From an uncultured Eubacterium sp. (lineage in GTDB: Bacteria; Bacillota; Clostridia; Oscillospirales; Acutalibacteraceae): a DNA stretch of 5,006 nucleotides. The DNA is taken from NCBI GenBank assembly GCA_905233805.1, contig CAJOER010000081.1, positions 1 through 5,006 of the forward strand. The letters run 5' to 3'. Positions 1 to 5,006 of the stretch are shown piece by piece. How positions within the stretch are numbered: position 1 is the first letter of the stretch; every line of letters starts with the position of its first letter. The position numbers and the translations under genes are program-made. Below the pieces are notes generated by a model. The model was not told the DNA's origin. It ran no database searches and saw nothing but the letters and a program-made list of their open reading frames with translations.

Positions 1-287
1 GAAATCCCGAAGGATGGGGATTTATTGAGATTATGGGATGCCCCGGCGGCTGCGTAAACGGCGGCGGACAGCCTATTCAGCCTCAGTATATCCGCGACAC
101 GGTTGACCTTAAAGCAATCCGTGCCAAGGCTCTTTACGACCAGGATAAGAATATGCCGCTTAGAATGAGCCACGAATCCCCCGTTATTAAGACTCTCTAC
201 AAAGAGTGGTATAAAGACGGTTTCGGCGGAAAGAAAGCTCATCACGCGCTTCATACTTCCTACGTTCCCAGAAAAAAATACAGATAA
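1..287 (+). CDS. hydA: [FeFe] hydrogenase catalytic subunit, C-terminal fragment (5' end outside window)
   Basis: Catalytic subunit of an iron-only hydrogenase, which interconverts protons and H2. Only the last 94 codons are here; the frame is open from base 3 and the start lies upstream of the window. The fragment opens with the third H-cluster signature, IEIMGCPGGCVNGGGQP (bases 27-80). Its two cysteines (codons 39-41 and 51-53) are the last two ligands of the H-cluster [4Fe-4S] cluster, the second also bridging to the di-iron site in known structures. The remainder, with LRMSHESP and a final HHALHTSYVPRKKYR, matches the small-subunit-like (Fe_hyd_SSU) domain that closes the fold. The protein stops directly after this domain, with no extra C-terminal ferredoxin module. 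The residue before the first cysteine is Gly where many family members have Ala. Whether the enzyme is monomeric, NADH-linked or bifurcating cannot be told from this part. Confidence 0.96.
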   Translation, partial: NPEGWGFIEIMGCPGGCVNGGGQPIQPQYIRDTVDLKAIRAKALYDQDKNMPLRMSHESPVIKTLYKEWYKDGFGGKKAHHALHTSYVPRKKYR

Positions 288-305
288 AAACGGAGATGAA
301 TTAAT

Positions 306-1004
306 ATGGATATTTTTGAGGCGGTCAAAGAACGCCATTCGGTAAGACAGTATCTTGACAAACCGCTTGAAGAAAATGTCAAAAATGAACTTCTTGATTT
401 AATCAAAGAGTGTAATGAAAAAAGCGGTCTCAATATTCAGCTTGTATGCGACGAGCCGAAAGCATTTGACGCGAAGATTGCAAAGCATTTTGAGAACGTT
501 ACAAACTATATTGTTCTTGTCGGTAAAAAGCAGCCTAAGCTTGACGAAAAGTGCGGCTACTGGGGACAGAAACTTGTAATCGCCGCCCAAATGATGGGTC
601 TTAACACCTGCTGGGTTGCGCTTACTTACAAGAAAATCCCGGGCGCATTCACCGTTGAAAAGGATGAAAAACTCACCGACATAATCGCAATCGGTTACGG
701 TGCAAATCAGGGCAAGGAAAGAAAGTCCAAGAAGCCCGAGGACGTGTGCTACGATATTCAGGCGGCTCCCCTCTGGTTCAAGCGCGGCGTTGAATTTGCA
801 CTTCTTGCACCTACTGCGAGAAATCAGCAGAAATTCACAATTAACCTTGACGGAATAAGCAACCGCGTTAAGATTAAGGCGGGCTTAGGTCCCGAAGCCA
901 AAACCGACCTCGGTATTGTTAAGTATAATTTTGAGGTCGGCGCAGGTAAGGATAATTTTGAATGGGCCGATAATAACACCTTTGAAATCAGGATAACAGA
1001 CTAA
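306..1004 (+). CDS. Nitroreductase-family flavoprotein, TM1586-like single-chain type
   Basis: Predicted soluble FMN-dependent oxidoreductase of the nitroreductase superfamily, 232 aa; substrate unknown. The N-terminus has the flavin-binding signature RHSVRQY (residues 10-16). Residues 84-107 carry the family helix and following strand, including AAQMMGLNTCWVAL (93-106), and an IGYG turn follows near 125. The motif that usually lies near residue 40 (roughly PSAxNxQPW) is instead found late, as APTARNQQKF (168-177). This points to the TM1586-type arrangement, in which one chain appears to resemble the usual dimer; that comparison is from memory. There is no signal peptide, membrane segment or cysteine cluster motif. 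The gene begins 18 bases after hydA, behind GGAG at 292-295, so it is probably co-transcribed with hydA. The position suggests a redox role beside the hydrogenase, but this is inference. Family call fairly sure, role unsure. Confidence 0.85.
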   Translation: MDIFEAVKERHSVRQYLDKPLEENVKNELLDLIKECNEKSGLNIQLVCDEPKAFDAKIAKHFENVTNYIVLVGKKQPKLDEKCGYWGQKLVIAAQMMGLNTCWVALTYKKIPGAFTVEKDEKLTDIIAIGYGANQGKERKSKKPEDVCYDIQAAPLWFKRGVEFALLAPTARNQQKFTINLDGISNRVKIKAGLGPEAKTDLGIVKYNFEVGAGKDNFEWADNNTFEIRITD

Positions 1005-1006
1005 TC

Positions 1007-1035
1007 TTTATAAAATTATAATAATATGTTATAAT
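1007..1035 (+). promoter_or_regulatory. Putative sigma-A promoter for the maturation operon
   Basis: A perfect -10 hexamer TATAAT lies at 1030-1035, preceded by TGT at 1027-1029, which gives an extended -10. A weak -35 (TTTATA, 4 of 6 to TTGACA) lies at 1007-1012 with a 17-base spacer. Transcription would start near 1041-1043, giving a leader of about 87 bases before the TM1266-family gene. A second TATAAT at 1017-1022 could serve as an alternative -10, with a poor -35 (ATAACA, 993-998). The region is very A/T-rich, so chance matches are likely; the extended -10 is the best support. Confidence 0.55.
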
Positions 1036-1039
1036 AATA
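1016..1039 (+). repeat. Tandem 11-base direct repeat TTATAATAATA over the promoter -10 region
   Basis: TTATAATAATA occurs at 1016-1026 and again, identically, at 1029-1039, separated by TG. Each copy contains TATAAT, so the repeat duplicates the possible -10 box with a 13-base period. The same bases also hold an inverted repeat, ATTATAA (1015-1021) and TTATAAT (1029-1035). It could be a chance product of A/T-rich DNA, a duplicated promoter, or a regulator site. Confidence 0.6.
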
Positions 1040-1062
1040 CTACTAACGGAAAGAAAACCTGA

Positions 1063-1101
1063 CCGAAAGTACGCGGATTATGATTTAAGTGCGTCTTTCG
1101 G
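1063..1101 (+). promoter_or_regulatory. Antiterminator-like hairpin in the leader of the maturation operon
   Basis: CCGAAAG (1063-1069) is perfectly complementary to CTTTCGG (1095-1101). After one bulged T (1070) the pairing continues, with ACGC (1071-1074) against GCGT (1091-1094) and a G-T wobble (1075 with 1090). This gives a stem of about 12 pairs with a 14-base loop. It uses the left arm and loop of the downstream terminator, so the two hairpins cannot form together. This is the standard layout of an attenuator or an expression platform. What would favour one form over the other is not evident: bases 1041-1062 show only weak pairing, such as CGG 1047-1049 with CCG 1063-1065. I do not recognise a known riboswitch consensus. 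Confidence 0.5.
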
Positions 1102-1118
1102 GACGCACTTAATTTTTT
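1085..1118 (+). terminator. Intrinsic terminator directly upstream of the TM1266-family gene
   Basis: A perfect 11-base stem, TTAAGTGCGTC (1085-1095) with GACGCACTTAA (1102-1112), encloses the loop TTTCGG (1096-1101), which can tighten to a TTCG tetraloop closed by a T-G pair. Six Ts follow at once (1113-1118) and run straight into the GGAGG ribosome site at 1119. By shape it is a strong Rho-independent terminator. It may end the hydA/nitroreductase transcript, but since it stands only 10 bases before the next start codon, expression of the downstream operon must read through it. Confidence 0.85.
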
Positions 1119-1123
1119 GGAGG
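1119..1123 (+). promoter_or_regulatory. Ribosome binding site that fixes the TM1266-family start
   Basis: GGAGG stands 5 bases before ATG 1129. The frame is also open from a TTG at 1117, but that codon overlaps this site and the terminator T-run, so ATG 1129 is the start. Confidence 0.85.
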
Positions 1124-1128
1124 TAAAT

Positions 1129-1374
1129 ATGGAAACAAGAGTAGCAGTAATAGGAATTATAGTTGAAAATCTTGACAGCGTTGAAGAACTCAATTCAATT
1201 CTTTCGGAATACGGCGACAGCATTATCGGAAGAATGGGTATTCCCTACAAAGAGAAGAACATCAATTGCATAACGGTTGTAATTGACGCTGAGCAGAACA
1301 CAATCAACACTCTCTGCGGTAAAATCGGAAAACTCGACGGAGTTTCTTCAAAGGCCGCATTTTCGAATGTATAA
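1129..1374 (+). CDS. TM1266-family putative iron-only hydrogenase system regulator
   Basis: Small cytoplasmic protein of 81 aa with the alternating strand/helix pattern expected of a ferredoxin-like, ACT-like fold: strand VAVIGIIV (5-12), a helix around 17-28, the signature GRMGIPY (34-40), strand CITVVIDA, a helix, and a final strand. GRMGIPY and the length match the family typified by Thermotoga maritima TM1266, often named putative iron-only hydrogenase system regulator because it travels with hydEFG. No DNA-binding domain is visible and no biochemical role is established to my knowledge. It is the first gene after the attenuator-like leader, and its last 8 bases overlap hydE, so the two should be translationally coupled. 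Family call confident; regulatory function is a name by association only. Confidence 0.88.
   Translation: METRVAVIGIIVENLDSVEELNSILSEYGDSIIGRMGIPYKEKNINCITVVIDAEQNTINTLCGKIGKLDGVSSKAAFSNV
1350..1354 (+). promoter_or_regulatory. Weak ribosome binding site for hydE, inside the upstream gene
   Basis: AAAGG lies 12 bases before ATG 1367, which is weak and distant. HydE translation therefore probably relies on coupling to ribosomes finishing the TM1266-family gene at 1374. Confidence 0.4.
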
Positions 1375-2410
1375 AGATTTAATTGACAAACTCGAAAAAG
1401 ATACTTTTCTCACATTTGAAGAGTACCTTGAACTAATAAAAAACAGAGAAGAAATACGCGTATATGCAGCCGAAAGAGCTTGCGCGGTAAGAGAGAAGTA
1501 TTACGGTAATAAAATATTTATAAGAGGGCTTATCGAGCTTTCAAATTACTGTAAGAACGACTGCTATTACTGCGGTATAAGGCGCAGTAATAGCAACTGC
1601 GAGCGCTACCGGCTCACAAGCGACGATATACTGAGCTGTGCCGACGATGGATATTCGCTCGGTTTTCGTACCTTTGTGCTTCAGGGCGGCGAGGACGCAT
1701 ATTATACAGACGAAATTCTGTGCGGCGTAATATCCGAAATAAAGAAAAAGCACCCCGACTGCGCTGTTACGCTCTCCCTCGGAGAGAGGTCATACGACAG
1801 TTACAGGGCACTGAAAGAAGCGGGCGCAGACCGTTACTTATTACGACACGAAACTTGCAACAAAGCGCATTATAAAAAGCTTCACCCGAAAGAAATGAGT
1901 TTTGATGCTCGCATAGAATGCCTTGAAAACCTGAAATCACTCGGATATCAGGTCGGCGCGGGTTTTATGGTCGGTTCGCCGTTTCAGACAGACGAAGACC
2001 TTGCAGGGGAACTTCTATTCTTAAAAGAATTAAACCCGCAGATGGTCGGCATAGGACCGTTCATTTCACATATAGATACGCCGTTTGCAAAATACAGCGA
2101 CGGCACGGCGGAACTTACGGCATTTCTTATATCATTAATAAGGCTGACTCTCCCGAGGGTGCTCCTCCCTGCCACTACGGCACTCGGAACGGTTGACCCC
2201 TACGGACGTGAAACGGGAATACTTTCGGGCGCTAACGTTCTTATGCCGAATCTTTCCCCGTCTTCCGTAAGAAAAAAGTATATGCTTTACGACAATAAAA
2301 TATGCACGGGAGAAGAAGCGGCTCAGTGTATAGGCTGTCTTGCCGAAAGGGTGAAAAAGACGGGCTGCGAAATAGTAAACGACAGAGGTGATTACAACTA
2401 TGATATATGA
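1367..2410 (+). CDS. hydE: [FeFe] hydrogenase H-cluster maturation radical SAM enzyme HydE
   Basis: Cytoplasmic radical S-adenosylmethionine enzyme, 347 aa, the usual HydE length. In the current model it acts on the Fe(CO)2(CN)-cysteine synthon made by HydG, on the way to the di-iron subcluster of HydA. The SAM [4Fe-4S] motif CX3CX2C is CKNDCYYC (C62, C66, C69), set in the HydE-typical context RGLIELSNYC...GIRRSN. The second, non-essential cluster site is also kept: CX7CX2C at C313, C321 and C324, which not all HydE proteins retain. LQGGED and VGAGFMVGSPFQT fit the TIM-barrel core. ATG 1367 is chosen because it gives the family's N-terminus (MYKDLIDKL); an in-frame TTG at 1283 would add 28 unrelated residues lying within the upstream gene. 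The end overlaps hydG by 11 bases. Confidence 0.96.
   Translation: MYKDLIDKLEKDTFLTFEEYLELIKNREEIRVYAAERACAVREKYYGNKIFIRGLIELSNYCKNDCYYCGIRRSNSNCERYRLTSDDILSCADDGYSLGFRTFVLQGGEDAYYTDEILCGVISEIKKKHPDCAVTLSLGERSYDSYRALKEAGADRYLLRHETCNKAHYKKLHPKEMSFDARIECLENLKSLGYQVGAGFMVGSPFQTDEDLAGELLFLKELNPQMVGIGPFISHIDTPFAKYSDGTAELTAFLISLIRLTLPRVLLPATTALGTVDPYGRETGILSGANVLMPNLSPSSVRKKYMLYDNKICTGEEAAQCIGCLAERVKKTGCEIVNDRGDYNYDI
2385..2392 (+). promoter_or_regulatory. Strong ribosome binding site that fixes the hydG start
   Basis: GAGGTGAT matches eight bases of the full anti-Shine-Dalgarno complement and stands 7 bases before ATG 2400. An in-frame GTG at 2388 lies within this site, so it is not the start. 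The site is inside the hydE coding region. Confidence 0.8.
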
Positions 2411-3818
2411 TGTAAAATCAATGAAAGCCGAGGAATTCATCAATGACGGTGAAATCCTCGAAACAATAAAATACGCAGAGGAAAACAAGAATAATATTGA
2501 ACTTATCGACAGTATTCTTGAAAAAGCAAAACTCAGAAAGGGGCTTACTCACCGTGAGGCAAGCGTTCTTTTAGCCTGCGATAATGAGGAAAAGGTTAAG
2601 GAAATATATGACCTTGCCGAGCAGATTAAGAAGGATTTTTACGGTAACCGTATAGTTCTTTTTGCGCCTCTTTATCTCTCTAACTACTGCGTAAACGGCT
2701 GTCTTTACTGCCCGTATCACTATAATAACAAACATATTCCGAGGAAGAAGCTGACTCAGGAAGAGGTTGCAAAAGAGGTAATCGCCCTTCAGGATATGGG
2801 ACATAAGCGCCTTGCCATCGAGGCGGGCGAAGACCCCGTTAACAATCCGATTGAATACATTCTCGATTGCATTAATACGATTTATTCCATCAAGCATAAA
2901 AACGGCGCTATAAGGCGTGTAAACGTAAATATTGCCGCAACTACCGTAGAAAACTACAGAAAGCTTAAGGACGCCGGAATAGGTACGTATATTCTCTTCC
3001 AGGAAACATATCACAAAAAGAATTATGAAGTTCTTCATCCGACGGGTCCAAAGCATAACTACGATTATCACACCGAGGCTATGGACAGGGCTATGGAAGG
3101 CGGAATCGACGACGTAGGTATCGGCGTTCTGTTCGGTCTTGATAATTACAAATACGAATTTGCGGGACTTCTTATGCACGCAGAACATCTTGAAGCGGTT
3201 CACGGCGTAGGACCCCACACTATAAGCGTGCCGAGAGTAAAGCCCGCTGACGACATTGACCCCAACGACTTTGACAATTCACTTTCTGACGATATGTTCT
3301 GTAAAATAGCGGCGTGTATCAGAATTGCGGTTCCCTACACGGGTATGATTATTTCTACGAGGGAAACTCCCGAAGTCAGAGAAAAGATTATCCGCCTCGG
3401 CGTAAGCCAGATAAGCGGCGGTTCAAGAACGTCGGTAGGCGGCTACGCCGAAGAAGAGAGGCCTCACGACACCGAGCAGTTTGACGTATCGGATAACAGA
3501 ACGCTCGACGAGGTTGTAAACTGGCTTATGAGAGCGGATTATATCCCCTCTTTCTGTACCGCGTGCTACCGCGAAGGAAGAACAGGCGACCGTTTTATGA
3601 GCCTCTGCAAATCAGGCCAGATTCAGAATTGCTGTCACCCCAACGCGCTTATGACGCTTAAAGAATTCCTTATCGACTACGCAAGCGAGGATACTAAGGA
3701 AATCGGCGAAAAAATGATTCAGAAAGAAATTGACAATATTCCCAAGGAAAAAGTCAGGGAAATTGTTCGCGAACGCCTCGTTAAGATTGAAAACGGAATC
3801 AGAGATTTCAGATTTTAG
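2400..3818 (+). CDS. hydG: [FeFe] hydrogenase maturation radical SAM tyrosine lyase HydG
   Basis: Cytoplasmic radical SAM enzyme, 472 aa, the normal HydG length. It cleaves tyrosine to p-cresol and dehydroglycine, and turns the latter into the CO and cyanide ligands of the H-cluster, released on an iron-cysteine synthon. The N-terminal SAM cluster motif is CVNGCLYC (C97, C101, C104), following APLYLSNY. The C-terminal auxiliary cluster motif CX2CX22C is complete (C386, C389, C412, the last being the second Cys of NCCHPNA); it sets HydG apart from the related tyrosine lyase ThiH. GPHTISVPR carries H273, which I believe corresponds to the His that binds the extra dangler iron in solved structures. 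ISGGSRTSVGGY is also typical of the family. The start overlaps hydE by 11 bases, and hydF follows after 8 bases. Nothing appears broken or missing. Confidence 0.97.
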   Translation: MIYDVKSMKAEEFINDGEILETIKYAEENKNNIELIDSILEKAKLRKGLTHREASVLLACDNEEKVKEIYDLAEQIKKDFYGNRIVLFAPLYLSNYCVNGCLYCPYHYNNKHIPRKKLTQEEVAKEVIALQDMGHKRLAIEAGEDPVNNPIEYILDCINTIYSIKHKNGAIRRVNVNIAATTVENYRKLKDAGIGTYILFQETYHKKNYEVLHPTGPKHNYDYHTEAMDRAMEGGIDDVGIGVLFGLDNYKYEFAGLLMHAEHLEAVHGVGPHTISVPRVKPADDIDPNDFDNSLSDDMFCKIAACIRIAVPYTGMIISTRETPEVREKIIRLGVSQISGGSRTSVGGYAEEERPHDTEQFDVSDNRTLDEVVNWLMRADYIPSFCTACYREGRTGDRFMSLCKSGQIQNCCHPNALMTLKEFLIDYASEDTKEIGEKMIQKEIDNIPKEKVREIVRERLVKIENGIRDFRF

Positions 3819-3821
3819 GAG
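3817..3821 (+). promoter_or_regulatory. Ribosome binding site of hydF overlapping the hydG stop codon
   Basis: AGGAG begins inside the TAG stop of hydG (3816-3818) and lies 5 bases before ATG 3827, an arrangement that favours coupled translation of hydG and hydF. Confidence 0.75.
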
Positions 3822-3826
3822 ATATT

Positions 3827-4993
3827 ATGGGACTTAATTCAACTCCTGCTTCCGAGAGAGTACATATCGGCTTTTTCGGAATAAGAAACGCAGGTAAATC
3901 AAGCCTTGTAAACAGAATAACAAATCAGGATATGTCGGTTGTAAGCGACGTTAAGGGCACCACTACCGACGCAGTAAGAAAATCAATGGAACTCCTCCCT
4001 CTCGGTGCTGTAGTTATTATTGACACGCCCGGTTTTGACGACGAGGGCGACCTTGGCGAGAAGAGAGTAGAAAGCGCGAGAAAAATACTTACGTCCTGCA
4101 ATATTGCCGTACTTGTTACCGAAAATGAAAAGCTGAATCCCGACGAACTTGAACTGTTAAAAATGATTAAAAAACGGGACATCCCCTATATTATTGTTCA
4201 TAACAAATCAGATTTAACGGGCTCTGCCGAAGGTAAAATGTATGTCAGCGCCGTTACGGGTGAAGGAATTGAAAGACTCAAGGAAGAACTTGCAAAGATT
4301 TCCGGAACTCTCGGCAAGGAAATTCATTTTATTTCGGATTTTATAAAAACGGGAGATACGGTTGTTCTTGTGTGCCCCATTGACGAATCGGCGCCGAAAG
4401 CAAGGCTCATTCTGCCGCAGCAGCAGGCGGTAAGGGACGTAATTGACGCGGGCGGAATCGCAATAGTAATTCAGCCCGAACAGATAACTGATACCCTGAA
4501 TAATCTTACTGTCCCGCCTGCTCTTGTTGTAACGGATTCACAGGCTTTTAAAGAGATTAGTTCGCTTGTACCCGAAAACATTAAGCTTACGTCATTTTCA
4601 GTTCTTATGGCGAGGTACAAGGGCTTTCTTGACACGGCGGTTAAGGGTGCCGAAACGATTAATACGCTTAAAGAGGGCGCAAGAATACTAATCAGCGAGG
4701 GCTGCACTCATCACAGACAGTGCAACGATATAGGCACGGTAAAGCTTCCCCGCTGGCTCAGGGCGTATGCGGGCTGCACGCTTAATTTTGAATACACCTC
4801 AGGGCACGGCTTCCCGAAGGATTTAAGCGGATACGACCTTGTTATTCACTGCGGAGGATGTATGCTCAACGACGCGGAAATAAAAAGCCGTATGGACCTT
4901 GCAAACGAACAAAAAATACCATTCACAAATTACGGAACGGTAATAGCAAAAATCAACGGCATTCTTGACAGAAGTATTGAAATAATAAACTGA
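3827..4993 (+). CDS. hydF: [FeFe] hydrogenase H-cluster maturation GTPase HydF
   Basis: Cytoplasmic GTPase and scaffold, 388 aa, that holds the di-iron precursor and delivers it to apo-HydA. The N-terminal Era/TrmE-like G domain shows G1 GIRNAGKS (18-25), the G2 region KGTTTD (43-48), G3 DTPG (66-69), G4 NKSD (126-129) and G5 SA (141-142). A middle dimerisation domain follows (roughly 175-265), then the cluster-binding domain. There the HydF signature CxHx45HCxxC is present: CTH at 293-295 and HCGGC at 341-345, giving C293, C342 and C345 as [4Fe-4S] ligands. The spacing of 45 sits at or just below the published range as I recall it. C299 and C314 are extra cysteines in the same domain. This is the last gene of the visible operon, and no terminator follows within the 13 bases left. 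Confidence 0.96.
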   Translation: MGLNSTPASERVHIGFFGIRNAGKSSLVNRITNQDMSVVSDVKGTTTDAVRKSMELLPLGAVVIIDTPGFDDEGDLGEKRVESARKILTSCNIAVLVTENEKLNPDELELLKMIKKRDIPYIIVHNKSDLTGSAEGKMYVSAVTGEGIERLKEELAKISGTLGKEIHFISDFIKTGDTVVLVCPIDESAPKARLILPQQQAVRDVIDAGGIAIVIQPEQITDTLNNLTVPPALVVTDSQAFKEISSLVPENIKLTSFSVLMARYKGFLDTAVKGAETINTLKEGARILISEGCTHHRQCNDIGTVKLPRWLRAYAGCTLNFEYTSGHGFPKDLSGYDLVIHCGGCMLNDAEIKSRMDLANEQKIPFTNYGTVIAKINGILDRSIEIIN

Positions 4994-5006
4994 ATAAAAT
5001 TTAAGG
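4994..5006 (+). other. Short non-coding tail after hydF
   Basis: The 13 A/T-rich bases after the hydF stop end in AAGG (5003-5006). This could be the beginning of a ribosome binding site for another gene in the operon, but the window ends before anything can be confirmed. No terminator hairpin is visible. Confidence 0.3.

Noticed and set aside
296..304. Tiny upstream open frame (ATG AAT TAA) before the nitroreductase gene
   Set aside because: Two codons just after the GGAG site are most simply chance; ATG 306 begins the conserved protein.
1041..1080. Known riboswitch (c-di-GMP, preQ1, THF, guanidine, fluoride and similar) in the leader
   Set aside because: I compared the bases with consensus patterns from memory and saw no convincing match. 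CGAAAG near 1064 recalls a GEMM tetraloop, but the rest of the consensus is absent. A covariance-model search would decide.
1117..1128. TM1266-family start at TTG 1117
   Set aside because: The codon overlaps the terminator T-run and the GGAGG site; ATG 1129 has ideal spacing.
1283..1366. Longer hydE from an in-frame TTG at 1283
   Set aside because: The extra 28 residues lie within the TM1266-family gene in another frame and do not resemble HydE; ATG 1367 gives the usual length of 347.
2388..2399. hydG start at GTG 2388
   Set aside because: The GTG is part of the GAGGTGAT ribosome binding site for ATG 2400.
2135..2488. A 117-residue minus-strand open frame across the hydE/hydG junction
   Set aside because: Both overlapping + strand genes are well supported, and the minus frame shows no recognisable family.
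2571..3218. A 215-residue open frame on the minus strand
   Set aside because: It lies wholly inside hydG, which has every family motif on the + strand. The minus-strand translation shows no recognisable domain and looks like a shadow.

Overview
The window is one strand of a [FeFe]-hydrogenase locus. It carries the 3' end of the hydrogenase catalytic subunit (hydA), a nitroreductase-family gene, and a complete maturation cluster in the order TM1266-family small protein, hydE, hydG, hydF. All genes read on the + strand. The set of genes, the moderate GC content, the strong Shine-Dalgarno sites and the A/T-rich intergenic DNA suggest an anaerobic, fermentative member of the Clostridia, possibly a gut Oscillospiraceae/Lachnospiraceae-type bacterium. 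That placement is inference from gene content, not a match to a known genome.

Layout: 1-287 is the C-terminus of HydA, with the last H-cluster motif and the small-subunit-like tail. 306-1004 is a single-chain nitroreductase of the TM1586 type, 18 bases after hydA. 1005-1128 is the only real intergenic region (124 bases). It holds an A/T-rich direct repeat with promoter-like -10 boxes, then a leader that ends in a strong intrinsic terminator whose T-run abuts the next ribosome binding site. 1129-1374 is the TM1266-family protein, 1367-2410 hydE, 2400-3818 hydG and 3827-4993 hydF. The last four genes overlap or nearly touch (8-base overlap, 11-base overlap, 8-base gap), so they are very probably one translationally coupled operon. 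The last 13 bases are non-coding as far as seen.

How the genes work together, from established knowledge: HydG splits tyrosine to make the CO and cyanide ligands on an iron-cysteine synthon. HydE, a second radical SAM enzyme, works on that synthon. HydF, a GTPase and scaffold, carries the assembled di-iron precursor to apo-HydA, whose [4Fe-4S] cluster is held partly by the two cysteines visible at the left edge of the window. Every diagnostic cysteine and nucleotide-binding motif I looked for in HydE, HydG and HydF is present, so the maturation pathway looks intact.

The point most worth attention is the 1041-1128 leader. It can form two mutually exclusive hairpins: the terminator (1085-1112) and an upstream antiterminator-like stem (1063-1075 with 1090-1101). 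No room is left for a promoter after the terminator, so the maturation genes must be transcribed by read-through. This looks like a transcription attenuator or small riboswitch-type control on [FeFe]-hydrogenase maturation. I do not recognise its class.
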